Part shown: piece after piece, positions 34,774-43,337 of the stretch
How positions within the stretch are numbered: the stretch's first letter is position 1
Layout: each line of letters starts with the position of its first letter
Source of the DNA: Saprospiraceae bacterium
GTDB lineage: Bacteria; Bacteroidota; Bacteroidia; Chitinophagales; Saprospiraceae
DNA length: 64,000 nt
Direction of reading: 5' to 3'
NCBI GenBank assembly: GCA_022844565.1
Contig: JALHLK010000006.1
Location: 62,001 to 126,000 of the forward strand
Notes under the pieces: model-generated
What the model was told of the DNA's origin: nothing
What the model saw: the letters and a program-made list of their open reading frames with translations, nothing else
Database searches by the model: none
Program-made: the position numbers and the translations under genes

Positions 34774-36612
34774 TTAATGTGTCATCTTCACCGGCCTAAA
34801 ACTCAACCTCGATGCAATTTCCATGACACCAGGTCTTTTCCTTAAACAATTGGTAGTAATGAGATCTGCCAAATCGTTTCTTCTTCTCAATAAATCATTG
34901 AATGTTCTACTTGTTGGTACTCCTGAAGGTCTGCCGGCAGGGTCAACTACCGTAATACCTGTCAAAAAGCCTGAAAGAGTTGCAGGGCTACCAAAGCTAG
35001 CTGGATTTATATGTGTGAAAGAAGTATTAGTCTCACCGGCATGACAACCATTACACGTGTTCAACGAAAAGATATGTCTAGCAGAATCACTTATTATAAA
35101 AGTGGGTGGATTGGAGTTATTGGTACCATTCCAATGGAGTGATGTGGTAGGAACCAAGGACTTACCGGCTAAAAATGGCGTTGTGGCAGGCGTGCCTCCT
35201 GTAGGTATTTCGTTGGGTACGGTATAGTTGTTGTTTTCTATATTGGTTGTGTTCGAGTTTATAAAGGAAACAAGTCGCTCTACATCTATATTGTTAATTT
35301 TAGCATTGTATTTTGCAGCAGGTTCTTGTTTTACCGTAGTTAGTCCAAGGGTGCCTGAAGCATTAAAACTAAATTCTCTTAATTCCCAAAGCGGATTGAG
35401 CGCATTTTCATTGGTACGTAATTGATTAAGGGAACTACCATTATTGTCAATCAGTGAATCTGCAGTAGGGCCAGTATTTGCCAAGGTAAACTGATTGGTG
35501 ATGCTTTCTAAAGCAGCATTGTACGTAGGAGTACCAATGGTCAGACTATCGAGGAGATTCCATTCATTAGCATACGCTTTTAATGCAGTACACGTTCTTT
35601 TATTGACTCCGTATTCAAAAATCACGGTGAATCTCAAAGGGAAGCAAGTTGGACTTAAGGCATTAAAGACCATTCGACCTTCCCCAGCATTCGTGAATCC
35701 ATAACCTGAATTGCCACGTAAATCCAATCTATTGACGATGGCAATTAATTTGAAAGGAGCAAATTGCATTTTCAGAATCCCTCCTGAAGCTACGCCGCTT
35801 TTTGACTCCCAATCAGAAATTAGGTTGTTAATATTCGTACGAGAAGGGATAGGGTCTCCATTGACAATGGTATCAAAACGCCAAGCATTTAGCCATGTTC
35901 TTACAAAGTTGGATACTTCTAAATCTGTCAAAGTAGTTGGATCTTCTGAAGCCATTTGTCTCATGAGTTCTCCAAAAGTCCATGGTCCAGTAGGATTACC
36001 TATGCCTGTACAAGGATTAAATATCCGCGTAGGGTCTTCTACTACCGAGGTATTGGTGATCATGAGGGTTTTGGTCTGATCGGATAGTTTTTTGCCTTTT
36101 CTAAAAAAGTCGATAGGAAGTTTTAAAATTTTACCTTTTACGAAGTCTTTGATTGAAAATCTACGTAGCTCGTCTTTCGGCTTTTTATTGAGAACCCTAT
36201 TGTCGAAAGTAGCAAATTCTTCTTCACTTAGAATGAGTTTTTGTCTATTTTCCAATTCGCTTAATATCGCATTCTTATCCTCATTTAGATTGAGGATGAA
36301 TAGACCATCGCCAGCTTTTTCATCGCCAAACTTGCCATCATCTCTTAACACCACTTTTTCATCGCCAACCATAAGTGCATGGTACGCACCTTTTATTTCC
36401 CCTTTCGTAAACTCAGCGATTAATTGAAAATTGTTGTTTTCTTTGTCTGGAGTACCAAGCTCTTTGATGAAAATGTTGTCCGCTATGGGTGGTTCCATCT
36501 CAAATGCAGGATTCACATTGATTTTTTGAACGAGACTTGCATAATCTGACTTTTTGCCACACTGATAAAAGCTAAACAAGATCATAGCAAATAAAAAATT
36601 TCTTGGGGTCAT
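34774..36612 (-). CDS. Lipoprotein with C-terminal CxxCH motif
   Basis: About 612 residues from ATG at 36610-36612, where a lipoprotein signal begins (NFLFAMILFSFYQC). A longer frame to 36831 runs across the promoter and a palindrome, so I reject it. The body is an uncharacterised Bacteroidota family with RLDLRGNSGYGFTNAGEGRM and related strands. CNGCHAGETNTSF near residue 530 is a c-type cytochrome-like heme site. It probably sits on the periplasmic or outer face and may carry electrons. It follows 94 bases upstream of the amidohydrolase operon on the same strand but has its own promoter. Confidence 0.8.
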   Translation of the reverse strand: MTPRNFLFAMILFSFYQCGKKSDYASLVQKINVNPAFEMEPPIADNIFIKELGTPDKENNNFQLIAEFTKGEIKGAYHALMVGDEKVVLRDDGKFGDEKAGDGLFILNLNEDKNAILSELENRQKLILSEEEFATFDNRVLNKKPKDELRRFSIKDFVKGKILKLPIDFFRKGKKLSDQTKTLMITNTSVVEDPTRIFNPCTGIGNPTGPWTFGELMRQMASEDPTTLTDLEVSNFVRTWLNAWRFDTIVNGDPIPSRTNINNLISDWESKSGVASGGILKMQFAPFKLIAIVNRLDLRGNSGYGFTNAGEGRMVFNALSPTCFPLRFTVIFEYGVNKRTCTALKAYANEWNLLDSLTIGTPTYNAALESITNQFTLANTGPTADSLIDNNGSSLNQLRTNENALNPLWELREFSFNASGTLGLTTVKQEPAAKYNAKINNIDVERLVSFINSNTTNIENNNYTVPNEIPTGGTPATTPFLAGKSLVPTTSLHWNGTNNSNPPTFIISDSARHIFSLNTCNGCHAGETNTSFTHINPASFGSPATLSGFLTGITVVDPAGRPSGVPTSRTFNDLLRRRNDLADLITTNCLRKRPGVMEIASRLSFRPVKMTH

Positions 36613-36651
36613 GATACTAAAATTTTTATATTTTGGTAAATTAATGTAACA

Positions 36652-36682
36652 CAAAAGTATAGTGGTATAAATTAGAAAACAA
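36652..36682 (-). promoter_or_regulatory. Promoter of the CxxCH lipoprotein gene
   Basis: On the minus strand TTG (36682-36680), 20 bases, then TACTTTTG (36659-36652). This is a full consensus match, predicting a start near 36645 and an ATG at 36612. Confidence 0.6.
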
Positions 36683-36733
36683 CCGTCTTTTAACGGTATT
36701 TGATTAAGTGGAAACACTGTTTTTAAAATGTAG

Positions 36734-36755
36734 GAATGCAGGAATGATTGAATGC
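36734..36755 (+). repeat. 22-bp direct repeat, right copy
   Basis: gaatgcaggaatgattgaat followed by gc, same orientation as the copy at 29810-29831 with two differences. It lies beyond the promoter of the CxxCH lipoprotein gene, so the pair encloses the complete four-gene minus-strand block. Confidence 0.6.
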
Positions 36756-36812
36756 GATATGACCGAATGGTGCCTAGCAATTTTGATATGACTGACTGGT
36801 CCCGATGAGGGA

Positions 36813-36836
36813 ATCGATTGAAAGATTTCAATCGAT
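36813..36836. repeat. Perfect 11-bp inverted repeat
   Basis: atcgattgaaa, two bases, tttcaatcgat. No T-run follows, so it is not an obvious terminator. It directly precedes the 42-bp tandem repeat. Confidence 0.6.
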
Positions 36837-36843
36837 AAGGAAG

Positions 36844-37030
36844 GAACCGAGCAAAACTTTGCGAGGCTACTCCAATGCTAATCAGAACCGAGCAAAACCT
36901 TGCGAGGCTACTTCAAATGCTAATCAGAACCAAAATCAATCTTGCGAGGCTACTTCAAATGCTCAACAGAACCAAAATCAATCTTGCGAGGCTACTTCAA
37001 ATGCTCAACAGAACCAAAATCAACTTTGCT
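36844..37030. repeat. 42-bp tandem repeat, about 4.5 copies
   Basis: Units start with gaacc at 36844 (41 bp), 36885, 36927, 36969 and 37011 (partial). Each carries ttgcgaggctact, caaatgct and a variable aatca or caaca end. Copies 3 and 4 are identical, so the array is recent. The period is a multiple of three, and a plus-strand frame (36805-37101) repeats SCEATSNAQQNQNQ, but it has no plausible N-terminus or promoter. The rest of the gap from 36613 to 37123 holds only the promoter, palindrome and short repeats listed. Confidence 0.85.
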
Positions 37031-37123
37031 TACACAATGTAAGAATGCATGAATGCGCAAATGCAAGAATGGAAAAAGCCAACTTACCAGAGGACTTATA
37101 AACCAAAAAACTAAAACTTACAT

Positions 37124-38386
37124 CTATTCTTCCAAAAAGTCCAAATCTCTATTATGTGTCTCTGATATCGTGATTGTGGCAAGAAAACTTAAGATAAAAC
37201 AAATAACTCCTACGCTTGCACCTGCATAAATTACGCCCAACGATGGCTTTAAAAAACCAAAAAGAGCCGTCATTCCGACTACTGTTCCACGGACCATATT
37301 GGGAATGGTTGTGGCTGCTGTGGCTCGAAGGTTGGTGCCAAATTGCTCTGCTCCAATGGTTACAAACATGGCCCAATAACCTATGCCTATGCCCATAAAA
37401 AGGCAAACTGCGTACAATTGTTCGCTAGTTTTTAGTCCATAAAATAAGAACACCATTGCAAAAATTAAAGTAAAAAGCATCATGAGTCCTACTGCCTTTT
37501 TCCTCGAATGAAGGGCGTGACTTAAAAATCCACTCAACAAATCACCTATCGATAGACCTACATAACACCACATGATGGCTAAGCCTGGTTTTATGCTTTC
37601 GGCTATTCCCATCGCTTTTCCAAATTCGTTACTAAATGTTGTCAAAATACCTATGATAAACCACGTAGGTAAACCAATGGCTATACATTGCATGTATCTT
37701 TTAAAACGGTCGGCATTGGTAAAAAATGAAAAGAAATTACCCTTTTGGATATGTTTTTGGGCTTTGATCGCTGAGAAAGCACCTGATTCAAACACACCAA
37801 TTCTCAATAGTAAAAGTGAAATTCCCATGCCCCCACCAATAAAGTAAGCAGTTCGCCAAGCAAATAACTCAACAGTAAAATAAGCACACACCGCCCCCAA
37901 AAGCCCTACTCCTGCGACGAGTGAAGTACCTATGGCCCGTAGGTGTTTTGGTAAACTTTCGGATACAAGTGTAATACCCGCACCTAATTCTCCAGCCAAT
38001 CCTATTCCTGCAATAAAGCGAATAACCTTATACATCTCTGGATCCTGGACAAATCCACAAGCAATATTAGCCAATGAATAGGTAAGGATCGAACCGAAAA
38101 GTACCGATAATCGCCCTTTTTTATCACCAAGTACACCCCAAAAAATGCCACCTACTAAGAGTCCTGTCATTTGCCAATTGAGAATACTTGCACCTATACT
38201 AGATACTTGCTCCTCATTAAGACCCAGATCTATTAGACTTGGTACTCTTACTATACCAAAGAGGAGCAAGTCATAAATATCCACAAAATATCCTAGAGCA
38301 GCAACAATAACGGGAATGCTAAAAAGTAGACGCACTGACGATTTATCTACCGATTGATTTTTTTCTGATTCAATTTCTTTATTCAT
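37124..38386 (-). CDS. MFS transporter, sugar/metabolite:H+ symporter type
   Basis: A 420-residue, 12-TM transporter. The loop 2-3 motif GDKKGR and the segment RFIAGIGLAGELGAGITLVSE, followed by PKHLRAIG, are characteristic of the metabolite:H+ symporter branch (ShiA/ProP-like). DIYDLLLFG in TM1 also fits. The substrate cannot be assigned. It is a single gene with no transport-related neighbours. Confidence 0.88.
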   Translation of the reverse strand: MNKEIESEKNQSVDKSSVRLLFSIPVIVAALGYFVDIYDLLLFGIVRVPSLIDLGLNEEQVSSIGASILNWQMTGLLVGGIFWGVLGDKKGRLSVLFGSILTYSLANIACGFVQDPEMYKVIRFIAGIGLAGELGAGITLVSESLPKHLRAIGTSLVAGVGLLGAVCAYFTVELFAWRTAYFIGGGMGISLLLLRIGVFESGAFSAIKAQKHIQKGNFFSFFTNADRFKRYMQCIAIGLPTWFIIGILTTFSNEFGKAMGIAESIKPGLAIMWCYVGLSIGDLLSGFLSHALHSRKKAVGLMMLFTLIFAMVFLFYGLKTSEQLYAVCLFMGIGIGYWAMFVTIGAEQFGTNLRATAATTIPNMVRGTVVGMTALFGFLKPSLGVIYAGASVGVICFILSFLATITISETHNRDLDFLEE

Positions 38387-38443
38387 ACTTTTTAATTCGA
38401 ATTTCTAAAATCGATATTTTATCTCGACCTTATTTTTGACGCT

Positions 38444-38522
38444 AATTAACGCTAATTTTGTTAATTATTTCTATTCGATTCACAGTTTTCTACTTTTTGG
38501 AATCAAATTAACGCTAATTTTG
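38444..38522. repeat. Two copies of a 17-bp direct repeat
   Basis: aattaacgctaattttg occurs at 38444-38460 and again at 38506-38522, between the MFS and GT2 genes. The second copy ends just before the GT2 stop. The meaning is unknown. Confidence 0.6.
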
Positions 38523-38529
38523 ATAAATG

Positions 38530-39663
38530 TTACTTTACAGACCTCCCTTTCCATTCATAATTTCCTTTAACCAATGCAGCAAAGGAGGTAAAAATTATGT
38601 ATGGGTAATAAATAATAGTTGTTGGTAAAAAACCTTTGAGGGCCCATTGTATTTTGAAAAAGTGGGCCATTCGGTTTAAGAATAAAAAATCGATGATCCC
38701 TTTTATCAAGATTACAAGGAGTGCATAAAATAGGGTTATAGGTAGGAAAATACTCATAATGATAAGCAAAATGACATACATATGGATACCTAATACAGAT
38801 CCTTGTATAGTGAGAAGGTTTGCATTCGCAAAATCATCTGTCTTGCTAGCCCATCTAAATCTTTGGTTAACAAATGCCTTCCATGTGTCAACCGACTGTG
38901 TGGTTACTGCGGCTCTTCTTGATTTTAAGAAAGCGATCTTTTCGTTTCCAAAAGTAGTCTTTATACTATTGATTAGAAAAACATCATCACCCGAAGCATA
39001 TTGTTCATTGTTTTTAAAAGCATCTAACTGTAAAAATGTTGCTTTATCAAAACACATATTGGCACCGTTGGCTAGGTAATATTTTTGGCTAGCTATACCC
39101 GACGCAGTTACCGCCATCAAGCTCAACATGTCTAATGCTTGGAAATATCCCAAAATTGATTTTCTTGTATTAAAAATCACACCACCAGCAATGAATAAAA
39201 GGTTAGGGTCTTCAAAAAGCTTTGCGTTGTATAACGAAAGGAGGTCTGGGTGTACCGCACAGTCCGCATCAATGGATAAGATGAATTGGTGCTTTGCTTG
39301 ATGGATTCCTGTATGCAGAGCGTTTTTTTTACCCCTACCTTGATTTGTTATAATGCTTACTTCTGGGTATTGTGATACCATTCTTGCCGTGTGGTCTATA
39401 GAATGGTCGTCGACTACCGTGATGTCATATTTGTCTTTAGGGTATTTGAGTGCAATTAATGACAGTAAGCAAGCGGATATGTTGTGTTCTTCATTTCGCG
39501 CTGCAATGATTATGGAAAAGGTATGTCTTGTTTTTGGTTGGGAAGGAATGATGGTTTCTTTATAGTTTGCCCATAGATCATAAATGTTAGAAATGAGATA
39601 CAAGTAGTAAAATGCTACGAGCAGCGTAATAATAAATAAACCATATTCTACGTAATGAACCAA
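38530..39663 (-). CDS. Membrane glycosyltransferase family 2
   Basis: 377 residues. One N-terminal TM (about 7-27) precedes a GT2 GT-A domain with FSIIIAARNEEHNISACLL, VVDDHSID and the metal-binding SIDADC. The acceptor motif GDDVFL and a QxxRW-type element (NQRFRWASK) are present, and several C-terminal TM helices follow. This layout fits processive or lipid/polysaccharide glycosyltransferases. No in-frame ATG is available near the start, so TTG at 39661-39663 is used, placed ~25 bases after the predicted transcription start. Confidence 0.9.
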   Translation of the reverse strand: MVHYVEYGLFIITLLVAFYYLYLISNIYDLWANYKETIIPSQPKTRHTFSIIIAARNEEHNISACLLSLIALKYPKDKYDITVVDDHSIDHTARMVSQYPEVSIITNQGRGKKNALHTGIHQAKHQFILSIDADCAVHPDLLSLYNAKLFEDPNLLFIAGGVIFNTRKSILGYFQALDMLSLMAVTASGIASQKYYLANGANMCFDKATFLQLDAFKNNEQYASGDDVFLINSIKTTFGNEKIAFLKSRRAAVTTQSVDTWKAFVNQRFRWASKTDDFANANLLTIQGSVLGIHMYVILLIIMSIFLPITLFYALLVILIKGIIDFLFLNRMAHFFKIQWALKGFLPTTIIYYPYIIFTSFAALVKGNYEWKGRSVK

Positions 39664-39694
39664 CCAATAAGTTTTTTTCCTATTTTTAGACCAT

Positions 39695-39725
39695 CAAACA
39701 TATCATATTATCAAAATGATACAAA
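39695..39725 (-). promoter_or_regulatory. Promoter of the GT2 gene
   Basis: On the minus strand TTTG (39725-39722), 19 bases, TATGTTTG (39702-39695). Both boxes match consensus. Confidence 0.65.
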
Positions 39726-39795
39726 TTATCGTCCAAGGCACAAAAGTAGTGTTATAACTTAAATGGTAGGACAATATCTTACGGAATAATAAATA

Positions 39796-42700
39796 TTACC
39801 ATCCAGGTAATAGATTAAATCCAAAGCTTGCTGTTCTTGTACCATCTAACCTAATTGCATAATACGGCTCTACTACCAAGTAACCGAATAAATTGACCCT
39901 CAAAGACGCTCCAGCACTTCTAGCAATGGTAGGTTTGATGCTCAATGTTTCTGTTACTACTTTACCATCAGGCCCTCTCACGGGTGTGCCATCAGAGTTA
40001 AAAACCGTTCTTATTACTTGTTGGCCTTTTGTGAAATGGTCAAACCTATTAAAGGCTGTACCTGCGTCAACAAAGAAATTGAGGTCTGTCAATAAGAAAT
40101 TTGTACCTATTAACGACAACTGTTTTGGACCTGTAAATGGTATTCTCAATTCCACACTTGCTACCGCTAGCTTACTGCCCAATAATTCGTCAAATTCTGA
40201 TCCAAATTGGGTAATTTGAAGGTTGTTAAATATTGTACCGTAGCCCCTTACAAAGCCCATCTGACCAACATAATATGGGATTACACTATTTACCCTATTT
40301 TCAAATCTCATATTCGAAGTAAACCTTGTAGCAAGAGAGAAAGGCTTTTTCCAAAAATACTTTCTTCCGTCCACTGTTAAACTTGTATAATTGTCGGGCC
40401 CCCAATACTGGTCAGCACTAATCCTCCAGCGATGGCCTGCCAACGGGGCTGTCATACCAAAAAAAGAATTGTCACCTACAAACCCCACGGTTGCACTTCC
40501 TCCTACCCCTTTCAAGAGCCGATAATTTGATGCAAACTGTAGTGTATCTCCAATCGGAATTCTTTCCCTTGTTTCTCCAACAAACTGATATTGGTTAAAT
40601 CCAAACTGTCTGTAATAGGTATTGTACAATCTTTGGTTAAAACTTCTAAATGTTACATTGGCACCTGCTTCAAAACGCATCGTTGTCGAAAATGGATAAT
40701 TGACAAATAGCCCACCTGTTTGGTCAAAAATTCGGATGATGTTTAGTTGATTATTGATCAAGTCTTCCAGTCCAAACCCAACATCCAACCTTTCAATACT
40801 AATATTCTGAAAGCCTGTCCTGAAAGGTAAATGAGAAAGACTCGCTCCCCATGCCAACCTGTTTTTTCTATTGATGTATGAAAATTGGCCTCCAAAATCT
40901 AAGATATCTCCGTTTGCGGAAGCAATACCTGACAATTGGTTATTGCCCAACATATCGCTAAATATCATGTTGACACCACCCATAAGACCTGACGCCGTAC
41001 CAAAAGTTGAGGTACCTATCCCGATGCCTGTTCCTCCTCCTAAATAATCTAATTCAAACTTAGGCTTATATTTAGCGTTTGCAAAACTACCTTCACTTAC
41101 CAAAACTTGTTGATCGGCCGTTCTTAAGTTGTTATTGACAATATCTATTTGCTTTCTCTTCTCCATCGGTAGCGTACCGGCAGCTTGATTTACGTCTTTT
41201 GGATCAACTAATTTGTTGATAAAATCTTTTGTAGTAGCTTCGTAAAGGATATATTTATTATCAAAATAGTGGGTATAAACGACCTTATCTCTTCGTTGTG
41301 ATGCACTGATACATGGAGATAATCTTCCTATACCGCTTATACCAGTAAGCAAATCTGTAAGCTGATAGACCTCTCCAGTGCCACTCATGTATTTGTATAA
41401 ATTTCTAAATCCGTCTCGCTCACTGACAAAAAGAAGGTTGTCTTGATGGTCAAAAGTAGGGTTAATGTTTTCTGCCCCGTGAAATACATCTAAAATTTCA
41501 ATATTCCTGCTACCATAGTCCATGACAGCTATGTCTAGCGTCCAATGGTTATTACGCTGACCTTCTGTTATTGATCTTTTATCATAAGAGAAGGCTAATT
41601 GGGTCCCTTCTCTATTAAAAGATGGTAATAGTTCCGCATAGATATCATTGGTGATTTGAGTAACTCTACCAGATTTAATATCAAATGAATACAAATCTGT
41701 CTGACCTTCTTTCATTCCTGTCATAACAATGCTCTGCCCTTTCGGATGATAAATAGGATTTGAAATCGCTTCTACACCCTTTACTTCGTAATGAGCAACA
41801 TTCTTGCCTCTATCCGCATCTTTTACAACCAATATATTTTTACCTTTTTTGTAGGCTACATACACGAAGTTATCTCCCTTTGGAGACCAAGATCCTGCTG
41901 ATTCAATAAAATCTAAATTGTCAACGTCGCTATCTCGTATTGTACTAGATACTTTGTTAAGCACTTTCCCTGTATTAATATCTGCAAGAAATAAATCTAC
42001 AGAAAAGACATCTTTTTCAGATAAAAAAACCATTTGCTTACCATCAGGACTCACCGATGGAGAGACGTTGATTCGACCAGTATTTTCCGAGAAGATTTTT
42101 GAGCCTTGTGGTTTTTCTTTTTTATCTCTTAGGTAAGGCGTATAATGTTTGGTCAAGGCACTTTCCCATAAGGTTGATAAATTATCCATGGATATTTCGA
42201 AAACGGCAGGTATCGCCATTTCTAATCCGTAAATTGCACTGTATTTAAACAATGGTTTGATATATTGATCCCCATATATACTTGTGAATGTACTAAAGAA
42301 AGCCTGACCCCAGCGGTAAGGAAAATACTTAGGATTGCGCATTTCCTTGATCGATGGTATCTTGTCTTGTATGATCGCATCTCGCATCCACATGCTTGTG
42401 AATGGGTCAACACTTCCGAGCGACATATACTCTGCCATACCTTCTACTAAAAACAAGTCAAGATTGCCCAATGATTGTAAGTTGGTAGAATCACCATTTA
42501 AAATACTATTAAATTGAAAAGCGTGAACCAACTCGTGGCCTAAAATATAGTAAGTCTGCTGATTAGAAAAACTAAAAGGCATTACTACTCTGTTTTTGAA
42601 TGCTTCAGTAAAACCTCCCGTGCCTATGCCGATGCTCCCGCTTGTCGTGTTCGTCTGTTGGAACTCTCCATGGGTATTGTATAAAATAAGAGGAGTACTG

Positions 42701-42951
42701 GTAGAAAACTCATTGCCCAATGCTTGTTGATGAAAATCATACCACAACTCAGCCCATTGACCAAATTGATTGACCTTTTCTTTATTTTTACAATAATAGT
42801 GCAAATCATAATTAGGCGTTTCTAAGACCTTAAAGTCAAAGTTTCTATACCTTGGTTTATTCCTTCCAAATGATTGTGCTTCACTATTGACAGAAATTGT
42901 CAGGAAAGAAGTAATTATAAATAAAGCGACCAAAAACCGTGAGCCTTTCAT
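39796..42951 (-). CDS. Outer-membrane fusion: gluzincin-like domain, TolB-type propeller and BamA-like barrel
   Basis: 1051 residues with a signal peptide (FLVALFIITSFLTISVNSEA). Residues ~35-280 form a peptidase MA-like domain with the complete zinc site: HELVH (His139, Glu140, His143) and a downstream Glu in LVEGMAEYMS (~172). Residues ~285-580 are TolB/WD40-like blades (SPDGKQMVFLSEKD, SPKGDNFVYVAYKK, NREGTQLAFSYDKR). From ~640 to the end there are alternating amphipathic strands ending in a terminal aromatic (GFNLLPGW), as in BamA/TamA-type barrels. It likely acts at the outer membrane. Substrate unknown. It is a single gene. Confidence 0.85.
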   Translation of the reverse strand: MKGSRFLVALFIITSFLTISVNSEAQSFGRNKPRYRNFDFKVLETPNYDLHYYCKNKEKVNQFGQWAELWYDFHQQALGNEFSTSTPLILYNTHGEFQQTNTTSGSIGIGTGGFTEAFKNRVVMPFSFSNQQTYYILGHELVHAFQFNSILNGDSTNLQSLGNLDLFLVEGMAEYMSLGSVDPFTSMWMRDAIIQDKIPSIKEMRNPKYFPYRWGQAFFSTFTSIYGDQYIKPLFKYSAIYGLEMAIPAVFEISMDNLSTLWESALTKHYTPYLRDKKEKPQGSKIFSENTGRINVSPSVSPDGKQMVFLSEKDVFSVDLFLADINTGKVLNKVSSTIRDSDVDNLDFIESAGSWSPKGDNFVYVAYKKGKNILVVKDADRGKNVAHYEVKGVEAISNPIYHPKGQSIVMTGMKEGQTDLYSFDIKSGRVTQITNDIYAELLPSFNREGTQLAFSYDKRSITEGQRNNHWTLDIAVMDYGSRNIEILDVFHGAENINPTFDHQDNLLFVSERDGFRNLYKYMSGTGEVYQLTDLLTGISGIGRLSPCISASQRRDKVVYTHYFDNKYILYEATTKDFINKLVDPKDVNQAAGTLPMEKRKQIDIVNNNLRTADQQVLVSEGSFANAKYKPKFELDYLGGGTGIGIGTSTFGTASGLMGGVNMIFSDMLGNNQLSGIASANGDILDFGGQFSYINRKNRLAWGASLSHLPFRTGFQNISIERLDVGFGLEDLINNQLNIIRIFDQTGGLFVNYPFSTTMRFEAGANVTFRSFNQRLYNTYYRQFGFNQYQFVGETRERIPIGDTLQFASNYRLLKGVGGSATVGFVGDNSFFGMTAPLAGHRWRISADQYWGPDNYTSLTVDGRKYFWKKPFSLATRFTSNMRFENRVNSVIPYYVGQMGFVRGYGTIFNNLQITQFGSEFDELLGSKLAVASVELRIPFTGPKQLSLIGTNFLLTDLNFFVDAGTAFNRFDHFTKGQQVIRTVFNSDGTPVRGPDGKVVTETLSIKPTIARSAGASLRVNLFGYLVVEPYYAIRLDGTRTASFGFNLLPGW

Positions 42952-43105
42952 TTTTATACCTTTTTAATTAGTTATACTACAACGGAATGTGTACTTTAGT
43001 TTCTTGTGTTATCTTTAATTTTAGTATAATATTAATAAATGAGCAGGAATTCGCAAAATAAATTTTAATTCTACTTAGTTAAATTCGATAACTTTTTAGT
43101 TACCG

Positions 43106-43179
43106 CGACCTTCAGGTCGTGGAAAACAAAAAACGACAATTCTTTTGGCGACATTTTTATATCAAAAATGGTGACAAAA
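43106..43179. repeat. Two-hairpin intergenic repeat
   Basis: A perfect hairpin cgacct-tc-aggtcg (43106-43119) is followed by a looser inverted repeat of ttttggcgacatttttat (43143-43160) with 43161-43179. The first stem resembles the gacctt/aaggtc arm of the element at 63.5 kb. This is the only structure I see in the 386-base gap 42952-43337. Confidence 0.5.
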
Positions 43180-43337
43180 ACTAAGAAGGACATTTCTATT
43201 TTTAACTTTAATTGATTTTAAAAGCATTCTGATTTTAACTTAACAAAGTAGTATTAAGTATAATGTAGATATTAAAGCTTTGCCCACAATTTTGAGTTTA
43301 TCAAAGCTTGAATATTTTAATCACCACTCAATGTCGA

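Noticed and set aside
36613-36831. A 73-codon N-terminal extension of the CxxCH lipoprotein
   Set aside because: It crosses a consensus promoter and a palindrome, while a clean lipoprotein signal begins at 36612.
36844-37030. Regularly spaced repeats that might be a CRISPR array
   Set aside because: The repeats are head-to-tail without unique spacers and no cas genes are near.
36805-37101. A 98-codon frame with a 14-residue repeat
   Set aside because: It exists because the tandem repeat is 42 bp. There is no signal peptide, promoter or recognisable fold, and the ends are unrelated short repeats.
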